Numbered from the stretch's first letter, positions 9,441 to 18,670 are shown. The stretch: DNA of 64,000 nt from Candidatus Thorarchaeota archaeon SMTZ1-45 (GCA_001563335.1 LRSL01000109.1:1-64000); one strand, 5' to 3'. Numbers and translations are program-made. The notes: generated by a model not told the origin, from the sequence alone.

Positions 9441-10097
9441 ATGAACATGAACCATCGCCTGAGAATCATTGCGGCAGTTAGTTTCACATTTTTGATTACT
9501 CTTTCAATTGGATTTGTGACTGAATCTATTCGTCAGTCAATGACATTCTTCTGGATCATAGAGGAAGGTGATGAGTTCATTTTTGATGTTAAGGTCACTG
9601 GGAACATGATAGTCAATTCTACAGTTCTGCCCCCACCATTTATAAAAATGAACAACACGCAAATTCACGCGGAGGTTTTATCACTCCCGAATGTTTCTAT
9701 CATATTTTACGCGCAAACTTTTCTTGAAGACATAGTAGAACACATGAAGACTAGCACTACTTTTTCAAATGGAACCGCTTTGCCAACTGGGGTTGGTTTC
9801 ATAATCAATAGACTCATCTCACAATCTATACTCCCAATTGGAGGATGGACTCACCTTGATTCATTCTTTCCAAACCAAATAGATAAGCCTTCTATGGAGC
9901 ATGAGTCCTATCTCTCGAGATTTCAAAACAACCTCTTCTATTTTGGCTACAGCGCGAATGAAACTAATGAAACGCAAGAGTGGCATGGAATCATAGACCT
10001 GGAAACTGGAGTCCCCCAAGTGGTGTCATTCTGGTTTTTCCGAACGAGTCAAGCTCAGACATATTGGTACAATCTGACTATGAGTCTTTTCACATAG
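9441..10097 (+). CDS. Secreted or membrane-anchored protein of unknown function
   Basis: No family recognised. The N-terminus has a basic stretch (NHRLR) and a hydrophobic helix of about 18 residues (AAVSFTFLITLSIGFV), consistent with a signal peptide or membrane anchor. The rest is beta-rich and rich in N-x-S/T sites (NSTV, NNTQ, NVSI, NETN), as expected for an extracellular glycosylated archaeal protein. A second ATG at 9447 lies at better spacing from the GGTGA Shine-Dalgarno sequence. It stands directly before the gelsolin gene in the same direction, but that gene has its own TATA-like box. Confidence 0.6.
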   Translation: MNMNHRLRIIAAVSFTFLITLSIGFVTESIRQSMTFFWIIEEGDEFIFDVKVTGNMIVNSTVLPPPFIKMNNTQIHAEVLSLPNVSIIFYAQTFLEDIVEHMKTSTTFSNGTALPTGVGFIINRLISQSILPIGGWTHLDSFFPNQIDKPSMEHESYLSRFQNNLFYFGYSANETNETQEWHGIIDLETGVPQVVSFWFFRTSQAQTYWYNLTMSLFT

Positions 10098-10133
10098 AGT
10101 TGTTTCTGGAAATCAGTAATCCACTATATCGGA

Positions 10134-10179
10134 CTTTTATTTATACATGAAAATGAAACTACGACACATAGGAGAGGTG
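10134..10179 (+). promoter_or_regulatory. TATA-like box and Shine-Dalgarno sequence of the gelsolin gene
   Basis: A T/A-rich TATA-like element (TTTTATTTATA) occupies 10134-10146. About 25 nt downstream, the expected transcription start leaves a short leader. A strong Shine-Dalgarno sequence, AGGAGAGGTG at 10170-10179, lies 4 nt before the ATG at 10184. The assignment rests on motif and spacing only. Confidence 0.5.
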
Positions 10180-10183
10180 TATC

Positions 10184-10780
10184 ATGCGTGAACCAACTGT
10201 TTATCATATTCAAAAAGGCCGACTCGTCAAAATGAAGGATCCAGGAGCGTTTGGACGAGGTGACTGCTATCTTGTTGACGCCGGAATGAAGATCTACCTA
10301 TGGATTGGTCCGAAGTCCACAGTGGATGAGAAATTCCTTACAGCTGCAACAGCAGTCATGAGTGACCAATCACGAGAAGGAAAGGCAGACATCGACCGAA
10401 TTGATGGAGGAAATGAGCCTGCTGAATTTAAAGCGCTCTTTGACGACTTCTGCTTAACTGATGAAGACACCGAAGGCATCTTGAAAAAAGTCCAGATGGA
10501 AACACATGAGCATAGACTTTGGCGAGTTCATCGTGAGGGAGATGAAACTTTCTTTGCAGAAGTTGACTTAAACAAGAACTCTCTGAAGAGTGATGATGTT
10601 TATCTTCTTGATGCATGGGATGACATTTGGGTCTGGCGAGGGAAAGATGCAACAGCTCGCGAGAAATTCGATGGAAACATCCTAGCACGTAGATATGATG
10701 CTGAACGTGTCGGAGTACAAGAGATCGAGATAATTGAAGAAGGACAGGAACCAGAAGAGTTCTTCAAGTCTTTCCCGTAG
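10184..10780 (+). CDS. Two-domain gelsolin-like actin-binding protein
   Basis: Predicted actin-filament regulator of the gelsolin/villin superfamily, cytosolic. Two gelsolin repeats are visible. Repeat 1 (about 5-95) has GDCYLVDAGMKIYLWIGPKS and repeat 2 (about 108-198) has SDDVYLLDAWDDIWVWRGKDA; both show the D-x-Y/W-L-W-x-G core strand pattern, and each ends with an EPAEF or EPEEF segment before an F-K-x-F-like tail. Acidic residues in both repeats could bind calcium. Two-domain gelsolins of this size have been characterised in Thorarchaeota, where they modulate actin assembly (published family knowledge). The actin gene lies 19 kb away in this window. Confidence 0.88.
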   Translation: MREPTVYHIQKGRLVKMKDPGAFGRGDCYLVDAGMKIYLWIGPKSTVDEKFLTAATAVMSDQSREGKADIDRIDGGNEPAEFKALFDDFCLTDEDTEGILKKVQMETHEHRLWRVHREGDETFFAEVDLNKNSLKSDDVYLLDAWDDIWVWRGKDATAREKFDGNILARRYDAERVGVQEIEIIEEGQEPEEFFKSFP

Positions 10781-10786
10781 AAGAAA

Positions 10787-12226
10787 TCATACTAACCTGT
10801 AGTGACCCGGGCGAGGTTCATAGAGGACACCATTGTCCTTCATCCGCGCAAGGGTTTCTGCAGCAACATGATGCTCAACACCTGCTTCTTCTGCAATTTC
10901 GTTCAGGGTTGGTCCCAGATACCCCCTTTTCCCTGTATCTAATTTCTTGATTGCTTTCAATACACGAGTGTTGAATTTGTCAATGCGACTTCCTTTACCC
11001 CACTCCTTCTCAGCACTTTGTTTCAACTCTGTGAGTTCGATAAACTCCTTGAGGGCTGGTTCGAGGATTCGATCCCATGCGTGTTTTAGGTCATTGGTAT
11101 TCACCTTATCCTTCCAAAACGCCCGGGCTGATGAACGGGCAAGCCTTAGAGTACTTAGTGGTCGTCCAAGAGCGTCCGCGTCCAGCAGATGTCCTCGTGC
11201 CAGAACCCTCTCTTCAAAACCAAAGCTCTCACGGAGAACATCCAATCTTGCCAAGATATGTTCAGTACCAGCATCAATACTCCGCTTAGTAATCTCAGGA
11301 GTAAGCATTTGAAATGTTATTGCAGATTTGAGAATAGGTAATCGTAGATTCGAGGGATTTCCAGTTTCAACCCAAAAGTCTTCAGATGCCAAAGCTAGTG
11401 GAACATCCGGGAGGATTGCAGTTTCAGTTTTTGTGATTGCACCAAGAGAAACTTCTCTATATCCAGCAGGGTCCTTTCGTTGTACACAGATTTGTTGCAT
11501 CTTGTTTATTGAAAAAGATCCAACATCGAATCGCCAGAGGCGGGGAGATTTCACTTTAATACCCTGAGCATTCCTGAATGATGGATGTCGACCCTTCATC
11601 GCAGGAGGAACCACACTCTTGATGAATGACAATAAACGTCGAACTTGAGCCTTGGAAGCAATTGCTTGAATACCTGTGGTTAACCCTCCAATACATTCTT
11701 GATATGGCGGACTAGAAACAAATAGACGGGCAAATACCCTTTTACTTGCTTCACTCATTCCCACGTGCTCAAAGAGGATTTCAGAGATTTCATTAAGCCT
11801 CAGCGGAGGTCGAATATCTGAGATGAAGTCAATCGGTCTGGCACTCCAAGTTTCAGCTGCAATAGCACGAATTATTAAATTTGATTCTTGAAGTGGTCGT
11901 GGTGCCGCCACGCGAGAACCAACCACCTCTATAAAGGCTCCATCTGGAGGTAGCTCTTGATCTCTCTCAAAGAAGATGAATTCTCCATCCATCAGCCAAG
12001 GACTAGGTGTCAGAAGCACCAAGCTTGTGTCACGTGTGTGATGAACAAAGCCATGATATCTGTAAAGACGGGCTGTTTCTTTTTCCCGAAATTGCTTAAG
12101 TAATTGTGATTCCCATTGTGCTAGTTCAGTTCCATACTGTCGGGTATAGAGGTCACTGATACTTGTGGCATCTGCAAGCCTATCATGATTTGAACCATGA
12201 CGTCTAAATAACTCCTCTATATCCAT
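10787..12226 (-). CDS. Degenerate MCM-like protein lacking ATPase motifs
   Basis: Not a standard family member. The C-terminal end (KDNGVLYEPRPGHYRLV) matches the winged-helix end of archaeal MCM helicases. Residues around 385-425 (LSTLRLARSSARAFWKDKVN followed by a helical segment) resemble the MCM lid. The region near residues 50-125 resembles an OB-fold N-terminal domain (RYHGFVHHTRDTSLVLL). No Walker A (GxxGxGKS/T) or Walker B is present in the central part, so ATPase activity is not expected. The gene begins 5 nt after the stop of the methyltransferase gene, and a TTG alternative start would overlap it, so the two are coupled. Alternative: a restriction-type partner of the methyltransferase. 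The MCM relationship is my inference from sequence patterns. Confidence 0.55.
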   Translation of the reverse strand: MDIEELFRRHGSNHDRLADATSISDLYTRQYGTELAQWESQLLKQFREKETARLYRYHGFVHHTRDTSLVLLTPSPWLMDGEFIFFERDQELPPDGAFIEVVGSRVAAPRPLQESNLIIRAIAAETWSARPIDFISDIRPPLRLNEISEILFEHVGMSEASKRVFARLFVSSPPYQECIGGLTTGIQAIASKAQVRRLLSFIKSVVPPAMKGRHPSFRNAQGIKVKSPRLWRFDVGSFSINKMQQICVQRKDPAGYREVSLGAITKTETAILPDVPLALASEDFWVETGNPSNLRLPILKSAITFQMLTPEITKRSIDAGTEHILARLDVLRESFGFEERVLARGHLLDADALGRPLSTLRLARSSARAFWKDKVNTNDLKHAWDRILEPALKEFIELTELKQSAEKEWGKGSRIDKFNTRVLKAIKKLDTGKRGYLGPTLNEIAEEAGVEHHVAAETLARMKDNGVLYEPRPGHYRLV

Positions 12227-12231
12227 GTGAA

Positions 12232-13218
12232 TCAATCTCTCTTTGCTGCTCTTTTCTGTTTCTTCTCTCTGCGAACATATTCACGATATGCCTTAGGGTA
12301 TGTTTTTGCTAGCTCCTCTGCTGTTGGTAGGCGATCGCTGTAGGGGATATATGATCCTCCGAGTTTAGCCTTGGCGAGTTCCTTTTCTAAGAGAGGTCGA
12401 AGTTTTTTATTGATTTCAAAACCAAGGAAATGGCGGAAGTTCATTTTAGCAGCCACTGCAGTTGTGCCATTCCCCATGAATGGATCAAGTACAATATCAC
12501 CAGGTTTTGAGGAGAAATCTATGCATCTTGAAACCACCTCAAGTGGAAGGGTTGTGGCATTCTTAGTAAGACCTGTACGATACTGGCGCTTAACTGACCA
12601 GACATCCTCAGGATAGTTTTCAATCTTGTTGAAGAAGTACTTTTGTGAGTTCTTGACAAGAAGTACGATGTGGTAATGACTTGTAACAAATCGCCTCTTC
12701 GTATAGACTCCAAATGGATAGTGCCATATTAGATGATTCAGAGTCACAAGCCCAGCGTCACGGGCTCCTTGAAGCACAGCATCGAGGTTTGTCCAACCAC
12801 TGAAGACATAGGCGGATGATTCTGGCTTCATGATTCTAGGTAGTTTCGAAAGCCATCTTGATGTGAATTCTTGATAAGACTCACTTGTTTCCTCATACCC
12901 CTCAACAACTAAGCGCTCATCTCGATTGTACACACTACTCTTTCCATTAAAGGCAATCCCGAAGGGGGGATCTGCAATGACCATGTCTATTGACGCATCA
13001 GGAAGTCGCTTCATCCCAACGACACAGTCTTCGAAACTGATTGTATCCAACTCGAAATTAGGTGATGGTGACTTGGTTTCACTGTAGAGGTTTTCAGCCT
13101 CAGCTTTAGACCAATCGAATGCTGGTTTGAAGTAGAATTCAGCAAGGTTGGGGACATATCGTTTCGTTCGTCCCTTCCTTGTTTCATCCTTCTTTTTTGA
13201 ATCTGTGTTAGTGGTCAT
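12232..13218 (-). CDS. DNA methyltransferase, beta-class (N4-cytosine or N6-adenine)
   Basis: S-adenosylmethionine-dependent DNA amino-methyltransferase. The catalytic motif IADPPFGIAF (motif IV, DPPF) lies near residue 85 and the cofactor motif DPFMGNGTTAVAA (motif I) near 245, an order that defines the beta class. The basic C-terminal tail (RREKKQKRAAKRD) may contact DNA. The ATG at 13218 was chosen over an upstream GTG. No recognisable restriction endonuclease accompanies it; the coupled downstream gene is an MCM-like protein, so this may be a non-restriction epigenetic pair or an unusual defence pair. Confidence 0.88.
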   Translation of the reverse strand: MTTNTDSKKKDETRKGRTKRYVPNLAEFYFKPAFDWSKAEAENLYSETKSPSPNFELDTISFEDCVVGMKRLPDASIDMVIADPPFGIAFNGKSSVYNRDERLVVEGYEETSESYQEFTSRWLSKLPRIMKPESSAYVFSGWTNLDAVLQGARDAGLVTLNHLIWHYPFGVYTKRRFVTSHYHIVLLVKNSQKYFFNKIENYPEDVWSVKRQYRTGLTKNATTLPLEVVSRCIDFSSKPGDIVLDPFMGNGTTAVAAKMNFRHFLGFEINKKLRPLLEKELAKAKLGGSYIPYSDRLPTAEELAKTYPKAYREYVRREKKQKRAAKRD

Positions 13219-13267
13219 ATGCAGTTTCACAAAGATGTTCTAGTCGGTTCTTCTTAAGACTAGTCAT

Positions 13268-14356
13268 TCACATTATATCTGATGGATCGACCCCACGGGA
13301 CATTGCTCGTTTTGTCATCCAGTCCAGTTGGTTAGCTGGCTGTTCGGGTCTATCAGGAGATTCATCACGAACAAGCTCAAGCGCGCCTTCAGGGCAAACG
13401 ATCGCACAAACACCACACCCGATGCATCGCTTTGTGTCAACAACACAGACATCTTCAGGAACACTGAGTGCATCAAACTGGCATCGGTCAACACATGATT
13501 CACAGCCTGTGCAGAGGTCAACATTCACAGTCATTATGAAGTCGGTCTTTATGTATTCACGAGGATTCTCAAGTTTCTCTACACCTCTAAGGATACCACA
13601 GCAACACGTACAACAGTTGCAAATGAAGGTCCTTCCAGACTGAACATTGTAGGTGCAATGAATTAGACCTGCTTCTTCCGCTACTCTCAGAAGTCTGAGT
13701 GCCTCCTCTTTTGTGATTGGTTTTGTGAGCTCATCATCATCAAACGCATTCTCTTTGTTTGGAGCAAATGCAATACAGACTTCCCGCGGATAGTCACAAC
13801 CCTCGCCAATCAGATCTTTTTGCTTGCGACAAATACAGTCTCGAACACCCCATGAAGCAGATGACTCGATTATCGCTTCAGCCTTCTCAAGACTATGAAT
13901 CTCAAGCTCTGTACTCACGCTCTGATTGACAGGAATCACCTGAAAAATGACGGGTCTGGTTTCTACTAATTTTCTGAATCCATTCTTATGTGAAAAATAC
14001 TGTTCGAGGATTTGAGCAAACTCAGCATCCATTCTGTTGAGTTGCTCCTCATAGATACCAACTGCGAAAGGTAGCAGACCGTACTTTCTAGCACCTGCAC
14101 TCTTTGACACCCATGAGTTGATCTGACCCTTCTCACGCATCAGTTCAAGAGTTTTCTCTAGTTCTTCCTTTGGACGATTCAACCTGACAGATATTTCATC
14201 CAATGTTTCACCACTGAGCTTTAACTGGCTGGCAAGCTCAGCCTCCTCTGGTTTGAATATCCACTCGAGTACTCGGAGATGTGAGCCATCTTCAACTGGT
14301 GGAAACCCATTTGGAATAGTGTCTAAGACTTTAGCGAGTTTTTCATATGGATTCAT
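13268..14356 (-). CDS. Winged-helix 4Fe-4S ferredoxin-domain protein
   Basis: An N-terminal helix-turn-helix-like segment (residues about 30-85, LKLSGETLDEISVRLNRPKE) is joined to a cysteine-rich body. A CICRKQ...CDYP cluster near 180 and a NCCTCCCGIL run near 250 are followed by two classical ferredoxin 4Fe-4S motifs (CTGCESCVDRCQ and CIGCGVCAIVCPEGA) near 285-325. It probably carries two [4Fe-4S] clusters plus a further metal site. Proteins of this layout are found in anaerobes as electron carriers or redox-linked regulators; the exact role is not known. The ATG at 14356 is preferred over a GTG 9 nt upstream. Confidence 0.72.
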   Translation of the reverse strand: MNPYEKLAKVLDTIPNGFPPVEDGSHLRVLEWIFKPEEAELASQLKLSGETLDEISVRLNRPKEELEKTLELMREKGQINSWVSKSAGARKYGLLPFAVGIYEEQLNRMDAEFAQILEQYFSHKNGFRKLVETRPVIFQVIPVNQSVSTELEIHSLEKAEAIIESSASWGVRDCICRKQKDLIGEGCDYPREVCIAFAPNKENAFDDDELTKPITKEEALRLLRVAEEAGLIHCTYNVQSGRTFICNCCTCCCGILRGVEKLENPREYIKTDFIMTVNVDLCTGCESCVDRCQFDALSVPEDVCVVDTKRCIGCGVCAIVCPEGALELVRDESPDRPEQPANQLDWMTKRAMSRGVDPSDIM

Positions 14357-14405
14357 GACAATCACAACTCAGTCTTCATGTGAAGCGTTCAAGATAATCC
14401 TTCTG

Positions 14406-15740
14406 TTATGCTGGACACTGGAGCTTTATACCGAGTGGGCTGAGTTCCTCATTTACTTTCTCCACAATAGTATTGCACTCTAAACCCTTGCCAATCAGAA
14501 TATGAGCTAAAGATTGTTGGAAAGGTGGAAGAAATGGGATTTCACTAGCGGCAAGAATTTCAGTATAAACTTCTTTAACGCGGGGAGCTGTCAGATAGTT
14601 TTCAAGCTCATCGAGAGTCGTCTGTGTATCAAGGAGCATCAGTCCAATCTTCTTGAGAAATGCAGGTTTTGGAACATTAACAGAAGGACCGAATAAAAGA
14701 TCCACCTTCTCCTCGAACCAATCTTGCATCCGGTCTACAGTGTAAGCTGGAAGCACTATTGGTGAATCCCCATCTTTTACGGGAGCAATGATTCTAATTA
14801 GACCACGTTTTTCAGCTGAGAGCACAAAGTCTGAGAAGCGTCTATAGCCTATTTTATTGGTTTCAAGTCCACGCTCTCGAAGCTCAATTCCTAGCTCCAT
14901 AAGAGTAAAAGGAGGACCTTCATTGAAACGTTCTTCCACAACTTGTGTCATGAATGCGAATGCTTCATTCACTTCTTGTGATATCTTGACCGACTGTGGA
15001 GATATCTTATCGGGTAAGCTTAGAATTGTTCTTGGCATTTCACCCTCTCGGATAATGTAGTTTTGTGCTTCAGCCCAATCCAAGAAATCATTCCAATGAC
15101 CAAATCCCATTGTAGCTTCATCAAAATCAGGGTTCAATGACCTCATCACGTGTTTTGCGTGTCCTACACCAGGCATGTTACTTGTTTTAGTGATTACTCG
15201 AATCACTTCCTGTAGTTGAACAGCTGCGAGATGTCGCAGTTGCACAATACTTTGAACTGACTCGTCGCAGTCTTCTGGACGAACACAATCCAGAGCTGGT
15301 CTGAAGGAAAGGATATCGCTGTAGATTGTAGCAAGTTCAGGAAGTTCAGATGCAGTAATGATTGGATTACTGATCAACCACAATTCTACACCATGTTCAC
15401 GGAGTGCACCGGCAATAAGCTTGAAGTCACCATCTCCGGTGATTAGAACATAACGTGTAGTTTCAGGGTAGTGTACAAGATGGTCCAAGATATACGCAGC
15501 CATCTTATAGTCACTAGCATTATCGCGTTCGTCAGGGATGTGAATTAAGTCATAACCTAGAGCATAAAGTTCCTCAGCCATCCGTCGTCTTGCATCCCAA
15601 TCAGCAAAAGCATACGCACGAGTAATAGCCCCAGCTTGGCGTATCCTCTCAGTCATGGTTCTGTGGGTGGCTGATTCATCAGCGACGTTTTCAACGTCCC
15701 AAAAGATTGCCATATGAGGTGTGTTCTGTGGAAAGGCCAT
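14406..15740 (-). CDS. NYN-domain ribonuclease with LOTUS-like domains
   Basis: The N-terminal 150 residues are a NYN (PIN-like) nuclease domain: AIFWDVENVAD supplies the first catalytic aspartate, DERDNASDYKMAAYI the middle acidic residues and VLITGDGDFKLIAGALREHG the last (GDGDF). Two later segments resemble OST-HTH/LOTUS RNA-binding domains. One, near 205-245, contains FGHWNDFLDWAEAQNYI; the other, near 290-330, contains IGYRRFSDFVLSAEKRGLI. The same combination occurs in eukaryotic MARF1 and in bacterial NYN-OST-HTH proteins. It probably cleaves RNA in the cytosol. The ATG at 15740 is favoured because it precedes the first strand directly. Confidence 0.78.
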   Translation of the reverse strand: MAFPQNTPHMAIFWDVENVADESATHRTMTERIRQAGAITRAYAFADWDARRRMAEELYALGYDLIHIPDERDNASDYKMAAYILDHLVHYPETTRYVLITGDGDFKLIAGALREHGVELWLISNPIITASELPELATIYSDILSFRPALDCVRPEDCDESVQSIVQLRHLAAVQLQEVIRVITKTSNMPGVGHAKHVMRSLNPDFDEATMGFGHWNDFLDWAEAQNYIIREGEMPRTILSLPDKISPQSVKISQEVNEAFAFMTQVVEERFNEGPPFTLMELGIELRERGLETNKIGYRRFSDFVLSAEKRGLIRIIAPVKDGDSPIVLPAYTVDRMQDWFEEKVDLLFGPSVNVPKPAFLKKIGLMLLDTQTTLDELENYLTAPRVKEVYTEILAASEIPFLPPFQQSLAHILIGKGLECNTIVEKVNEELSPLGIKLQCPA

Positions 15741-15954
15741 TGAGAAACGCACTCCATTTCATTCACTCTTTGAAACCGGTGCTATATGAGCTTGCTGACA
15801 TTACGAGTTGGGTAATTACTAATACTATCACCCTTTGGTAAAGGGGATTCAACGACTAAGTGCTGTTGTGGATTTTATCTAAGCAGGAGAGTTGTGGAGG
15901 GTCTATTCATCTTGGAATAGTCAAGGAACTACTTATCGTATTCTGCTACAAGCT

Positions 15955-17001
15955 TCATGTAACTCCTTTAGGAAGATGAATCGCAAACTCACATGTATCA
16001 TCTCCCTTTGTCAGGGACTTTACAATTTCTATCTTCAGAGGGTGTTCAAGGATTCCCTCCCAAAGCTGTTTTGGCCAACCTGCAGAACAATAGCAGAAGA
16101 CCTCTGGGGTTTCATCAAGGCAATCTCTAATCAATGGACAGAAGCAGTAGGCTCTTCTTCTCTCAGCAGCATTTTTAGATTCCTTATACGCTGATGGATT
16201 GGCAGGGCTTTTCTCCGAATAGATGATGGAACCCTCACGTCTGAGTAATTTTGGATAGTATCCACCTTTAGATGTCATTGCTTCAATAACAATATCAACA
16301 CTTCTAGTAGATCTGAAGAGATCCCTCATTGGAGGTATGAGCTCTATAGGGTAAACATGTGCACAGTGTGATAAAATCTCGAATTGCTGTTCACCATTTG
16401 CCATATTTTCCAAGATGCCAAGAGATTCACAGAGAGCTTTCTGGCGAACATCTGCAGGAGAGTCGATACTGAGTTTACTTATTGGTGCCAAGATTTCATC
16501 TTTGGCTTCTAAGCCCAGCACAGCTTCTAACTTAGCCATGTATCTCTCGGTCCAATCATGAAGTATTGCTTGAATCTCAATCACAGTATTCTCAGGGTGC
16601 TCTATATCTAAGTTATAGTAGACTTCTCTTGTTGATTCAGCAATAGGATGACCTCTCTCGTAGGTGTGCCTAGATACCCTAGAGTAGGAGTGGTTTATCT
16701 CTGAATAAGGTCCTCTATGTATCATTGTCATTGCATCCTTTCTGGGGAGCTTTACTGAAGTTAGCTCATTCCCTTCAATCTCCTCTTTAATCGGAAGACA
16801 CACATCCATATCATGACCATCTGAATCACTTACGCCCCAATGATGAATTACGATAGGATTTCCAGCGACCAAATTTCCAGCAACTGCGTTAAGACTTGTA
16901 AAAACTTCTGGAAGATCAGCAACTGAGCCATGAATTCGATTCTGTGCTACAAGAGTTTCATCTAACACCTTATGGACTACTTTCTCCTCAATAGAGTGCA
17001 T
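15955..17001 (-). CDS. GyrI-like ligand-binding domain fused to a cysteine-containing domain
   Basis: The first 150 residues resemble the GyrI-like/AraC effector-binding fold (EEKVVHKVLDE, LPEVFTSLNAVAG, AMTMIHRGPYSEI, VYYNLDIEHPENTVIEI). Residues from about 190 to the end form a separate domain with cysteines (YCFCPLIRDC, FCYCSAGW) and a terminal GDDTCEFAIHLP block. That pattern is common in archaeal proteins related to 4-vinyl reductase/V4R or amino-thiazoline hydrolase-type domains. It could be a ligand-sensing or hydrolytic protein. The ATG at 17001 is preferred over a TTG 48 nt upstream, which lies in a TATA-like stretch. Confidence 0.55.
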   Translation of the reverse strand: MHSIEEKVVHKVLDETLVAQNRIHGSVADLPEVFTSLNAVAGNLVAGNPIVIHHWGVSDSDGHDMDVCLPIKEEIEGNELTSVKLPRKDAMTMIHRGPYSEINHSYSRVSRHTYERGHPIAESTREVYYNLDIEHPENTVIEIQAILHDWTERYMAKLEAVLGLEAKDEILAPISKLSIDSPADVRQKALCESLGILENMANGEQQFEILSHCAHVYPIELIPPMRDLFRSTRSVDIVIEAMTSKGGYYPKLLRREGSIIYSEKSPANPSAYKESKNAAERRRAYCFCPLIRDCLDETPEVFCYCSAGWPKQLWEGILEHPLKIEIVKSLTKGDDTCEFAIHLPKGVT

Positions 17002-17138
17002 CTCTGAATCACTCTGGAGTACATCATTGAAATCATATATCAATAACAAGTTCGTAGCAAGATTTCAGCATTTAGATAGATGCTCACATCAGGTCAGTTT
17101 TAAGAGCATGTCATCTAAACGACGGATGGGTCTTGAGT

Positions 17139-18575
17139 ATGAAGAAAGACGCTTGGGATTGGATTTTAGCAAACGAGAGTATGATTATCGAAGCAAGTGA
17201 TAAAGTATGGAGACTCGCAGAACTTGGACTCGTGGAGGAGAAGTCCTCAAAGTTTCTGGCTGAGATTCTGGAGGACCATGGTTTTATCATAGAGATGGGA
17301 GTTGCAGATATGCCAACGGCGTTCATAGCAACATATGGCAAGGGCAATCCCACAATTGGGTTCATGGGAGAATATGATGCACTTCCAGGATTATCACAGA
17401 AGCCAGTTCCATATCAAGACCCTATAGAAGAAGGAGCACCAGGACATGGGTGTGGGCATAATATCCATGGTGTTACTGGTGTGATGGGAGCAATTGCTAC
17501 AAAGGTAGTGCTGGAAAAGCATGGTCTTGATGGTACTATCAAGTTCTTTGGTACTCCCGCTGAGGAAACATATAGTGGGAAGGTCTTCATGGTCAGAGCT
17601 GGTTGTTTTGATGGCATTGATGCAGTTTTCAGCCACCATCCTGGTCGGTTCAATGTTGCGGGATTGGGTAGCAGTCTTGCCATGAATTCAGCGAAGTTTC
17701 ACTTCTATGGCACTACCGCTCATGCAGCGGCTACTCCCTATGTTGGTAGAAGTGCCCTCGATGCAGTTGAGCTCATGAATATCGGTGTGAACTTCATGCG
17801 TGAGCATGTTGTTCAGGAGGCTCGTGTTCACTATGTAATCGAAGAGGGAGGTTTACAGCCAAATGTCGTACCCGATTATGCTCGTACTTGGTATTATATT
17901 CGAGCACCAGAACGTGAACAGGTTGACCAAATCTATGACTGGGTATTGAAAATTGCTGAGGGGGCTGCATTGATGACTCAGACCAAACTCAAGATTGAGT
18001 TTATCGAAGGATTATCCAATGAACTTCCGAGTAAAGGTCTGAGTAAGCTCGTCATTGCTAACATGAGAGAGATTGGTGCTCCTGAGTATACAGAAGACGA
18101 GATGAAATTCGCAACTGAGATGGCCAAGACTGTTTCAAAAGAGGTAAAGATTGAGCAACTAAGGGCCTCTAAACGACCTGGATGGGAGCAATTGGTTGAG
18201 GATGATGTTCATATCGATAGGGAGATACATGACCCTTGGGATGAGGGAATTGTATGGCCAGGTTCCACCGATACTGGCGATGTCAGCTGGATTACGCCAA
18301 CCATGGAATTCCAAACTGCTACAGCCACCCTTGAGGCGGCAGGTCACGATTGGCAATGGACAGCTTGTTGTGGAATGAGTATTGGTCACAAGTCACTCAT
18401 TTTGGCAACCAAGGTTATAGCAGGATCGGCAATAGAACTTTTCACAAAACCAGATTTGCTCAAGAAAATTAAGGATGAACATGTCGAGAAAATGGTGGGT
18501 AGGAAGTACAAGTGTCCAATTCCAAAGGATGTAAGACCACCATTGGAAATTGCTAAAAAACGGGCCTTGAAATGA
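17139..18575 (+). CDS. M20 family amidohydrolase (AbgB-like)
   Basis: Metal-dependent amidohydrolase related to p-aminobenzoyl-glutamate hydrolase subunit B. It shows GEYDALPGL near residue 78, the GHGCGHNIHGV metal motif near 108, the catalytic GTPAEE near 145 and a late TDTGDVSWITPTM block near 390. The 479-residue length matches AbgB-type enzymes rather than ArgE. The ATG at 17139, 8 nt from GGATGGG, was chosen over a TTG two codons upstream. Physiological substrate unknown; N-acyl amino acids or folate catabolites are typical for the family. Confidence 0.85.
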   Translation: MKKDAWDWILANESMIIEASDKVWRLAELGLVEEKSSKFLAEILEDHGFIIEMGVADMPTAFIATYGKGNPTIGFMGEYDALPGLSQKPVPYQDPIEEGAPGHGCGHNIHGVTGVMGAIATKVVLEKHGLDGTIKFFGTPAEETYSGKVFMVRAGCFDGIDAVFSHHPGRFNVAGLGSSLAMNSAKFHFYGTTAHAAATPYVGRSALDAVELMNIGVNFMREHVVQEARVHYVIEEGGLQPNVVPDYARTWYYIRAPEREQVDQIYDWVLKIAEGAALMTQTKLKIEFIEGLSNELPSKGLSKLVIANMREIGAPEYTEDEMKFATEMAKTVSKEVKIEQLRASKRPGWEQLVEDDVHIDREIHDPWDEGIVWPGSTDTGDVSWITPTMEFQTATATLEAAGHDWQWTACCGMSIGHKSLILATKVIAGSAIELFTKPDLLKKIKDEHVEKMVGRKYKCPIPKDVRPPLEIAKKRALK

Positions 18576-18670
18576 CCAATTTTAAGTTTGGCTATGGCAA
18601 CGTCTTCTACAGCTTGTGACTAAACACTACGCAAAGAAATGATTGAACGTCTTTGATATATCTATTCGAA

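Noticed and set aside
10947-11567. Plus-strand frames opposite the MCM-like gene
   Set aside because: Composition typical of antisense frames; no start with Shine-Dalgarno and no recognisable domain.
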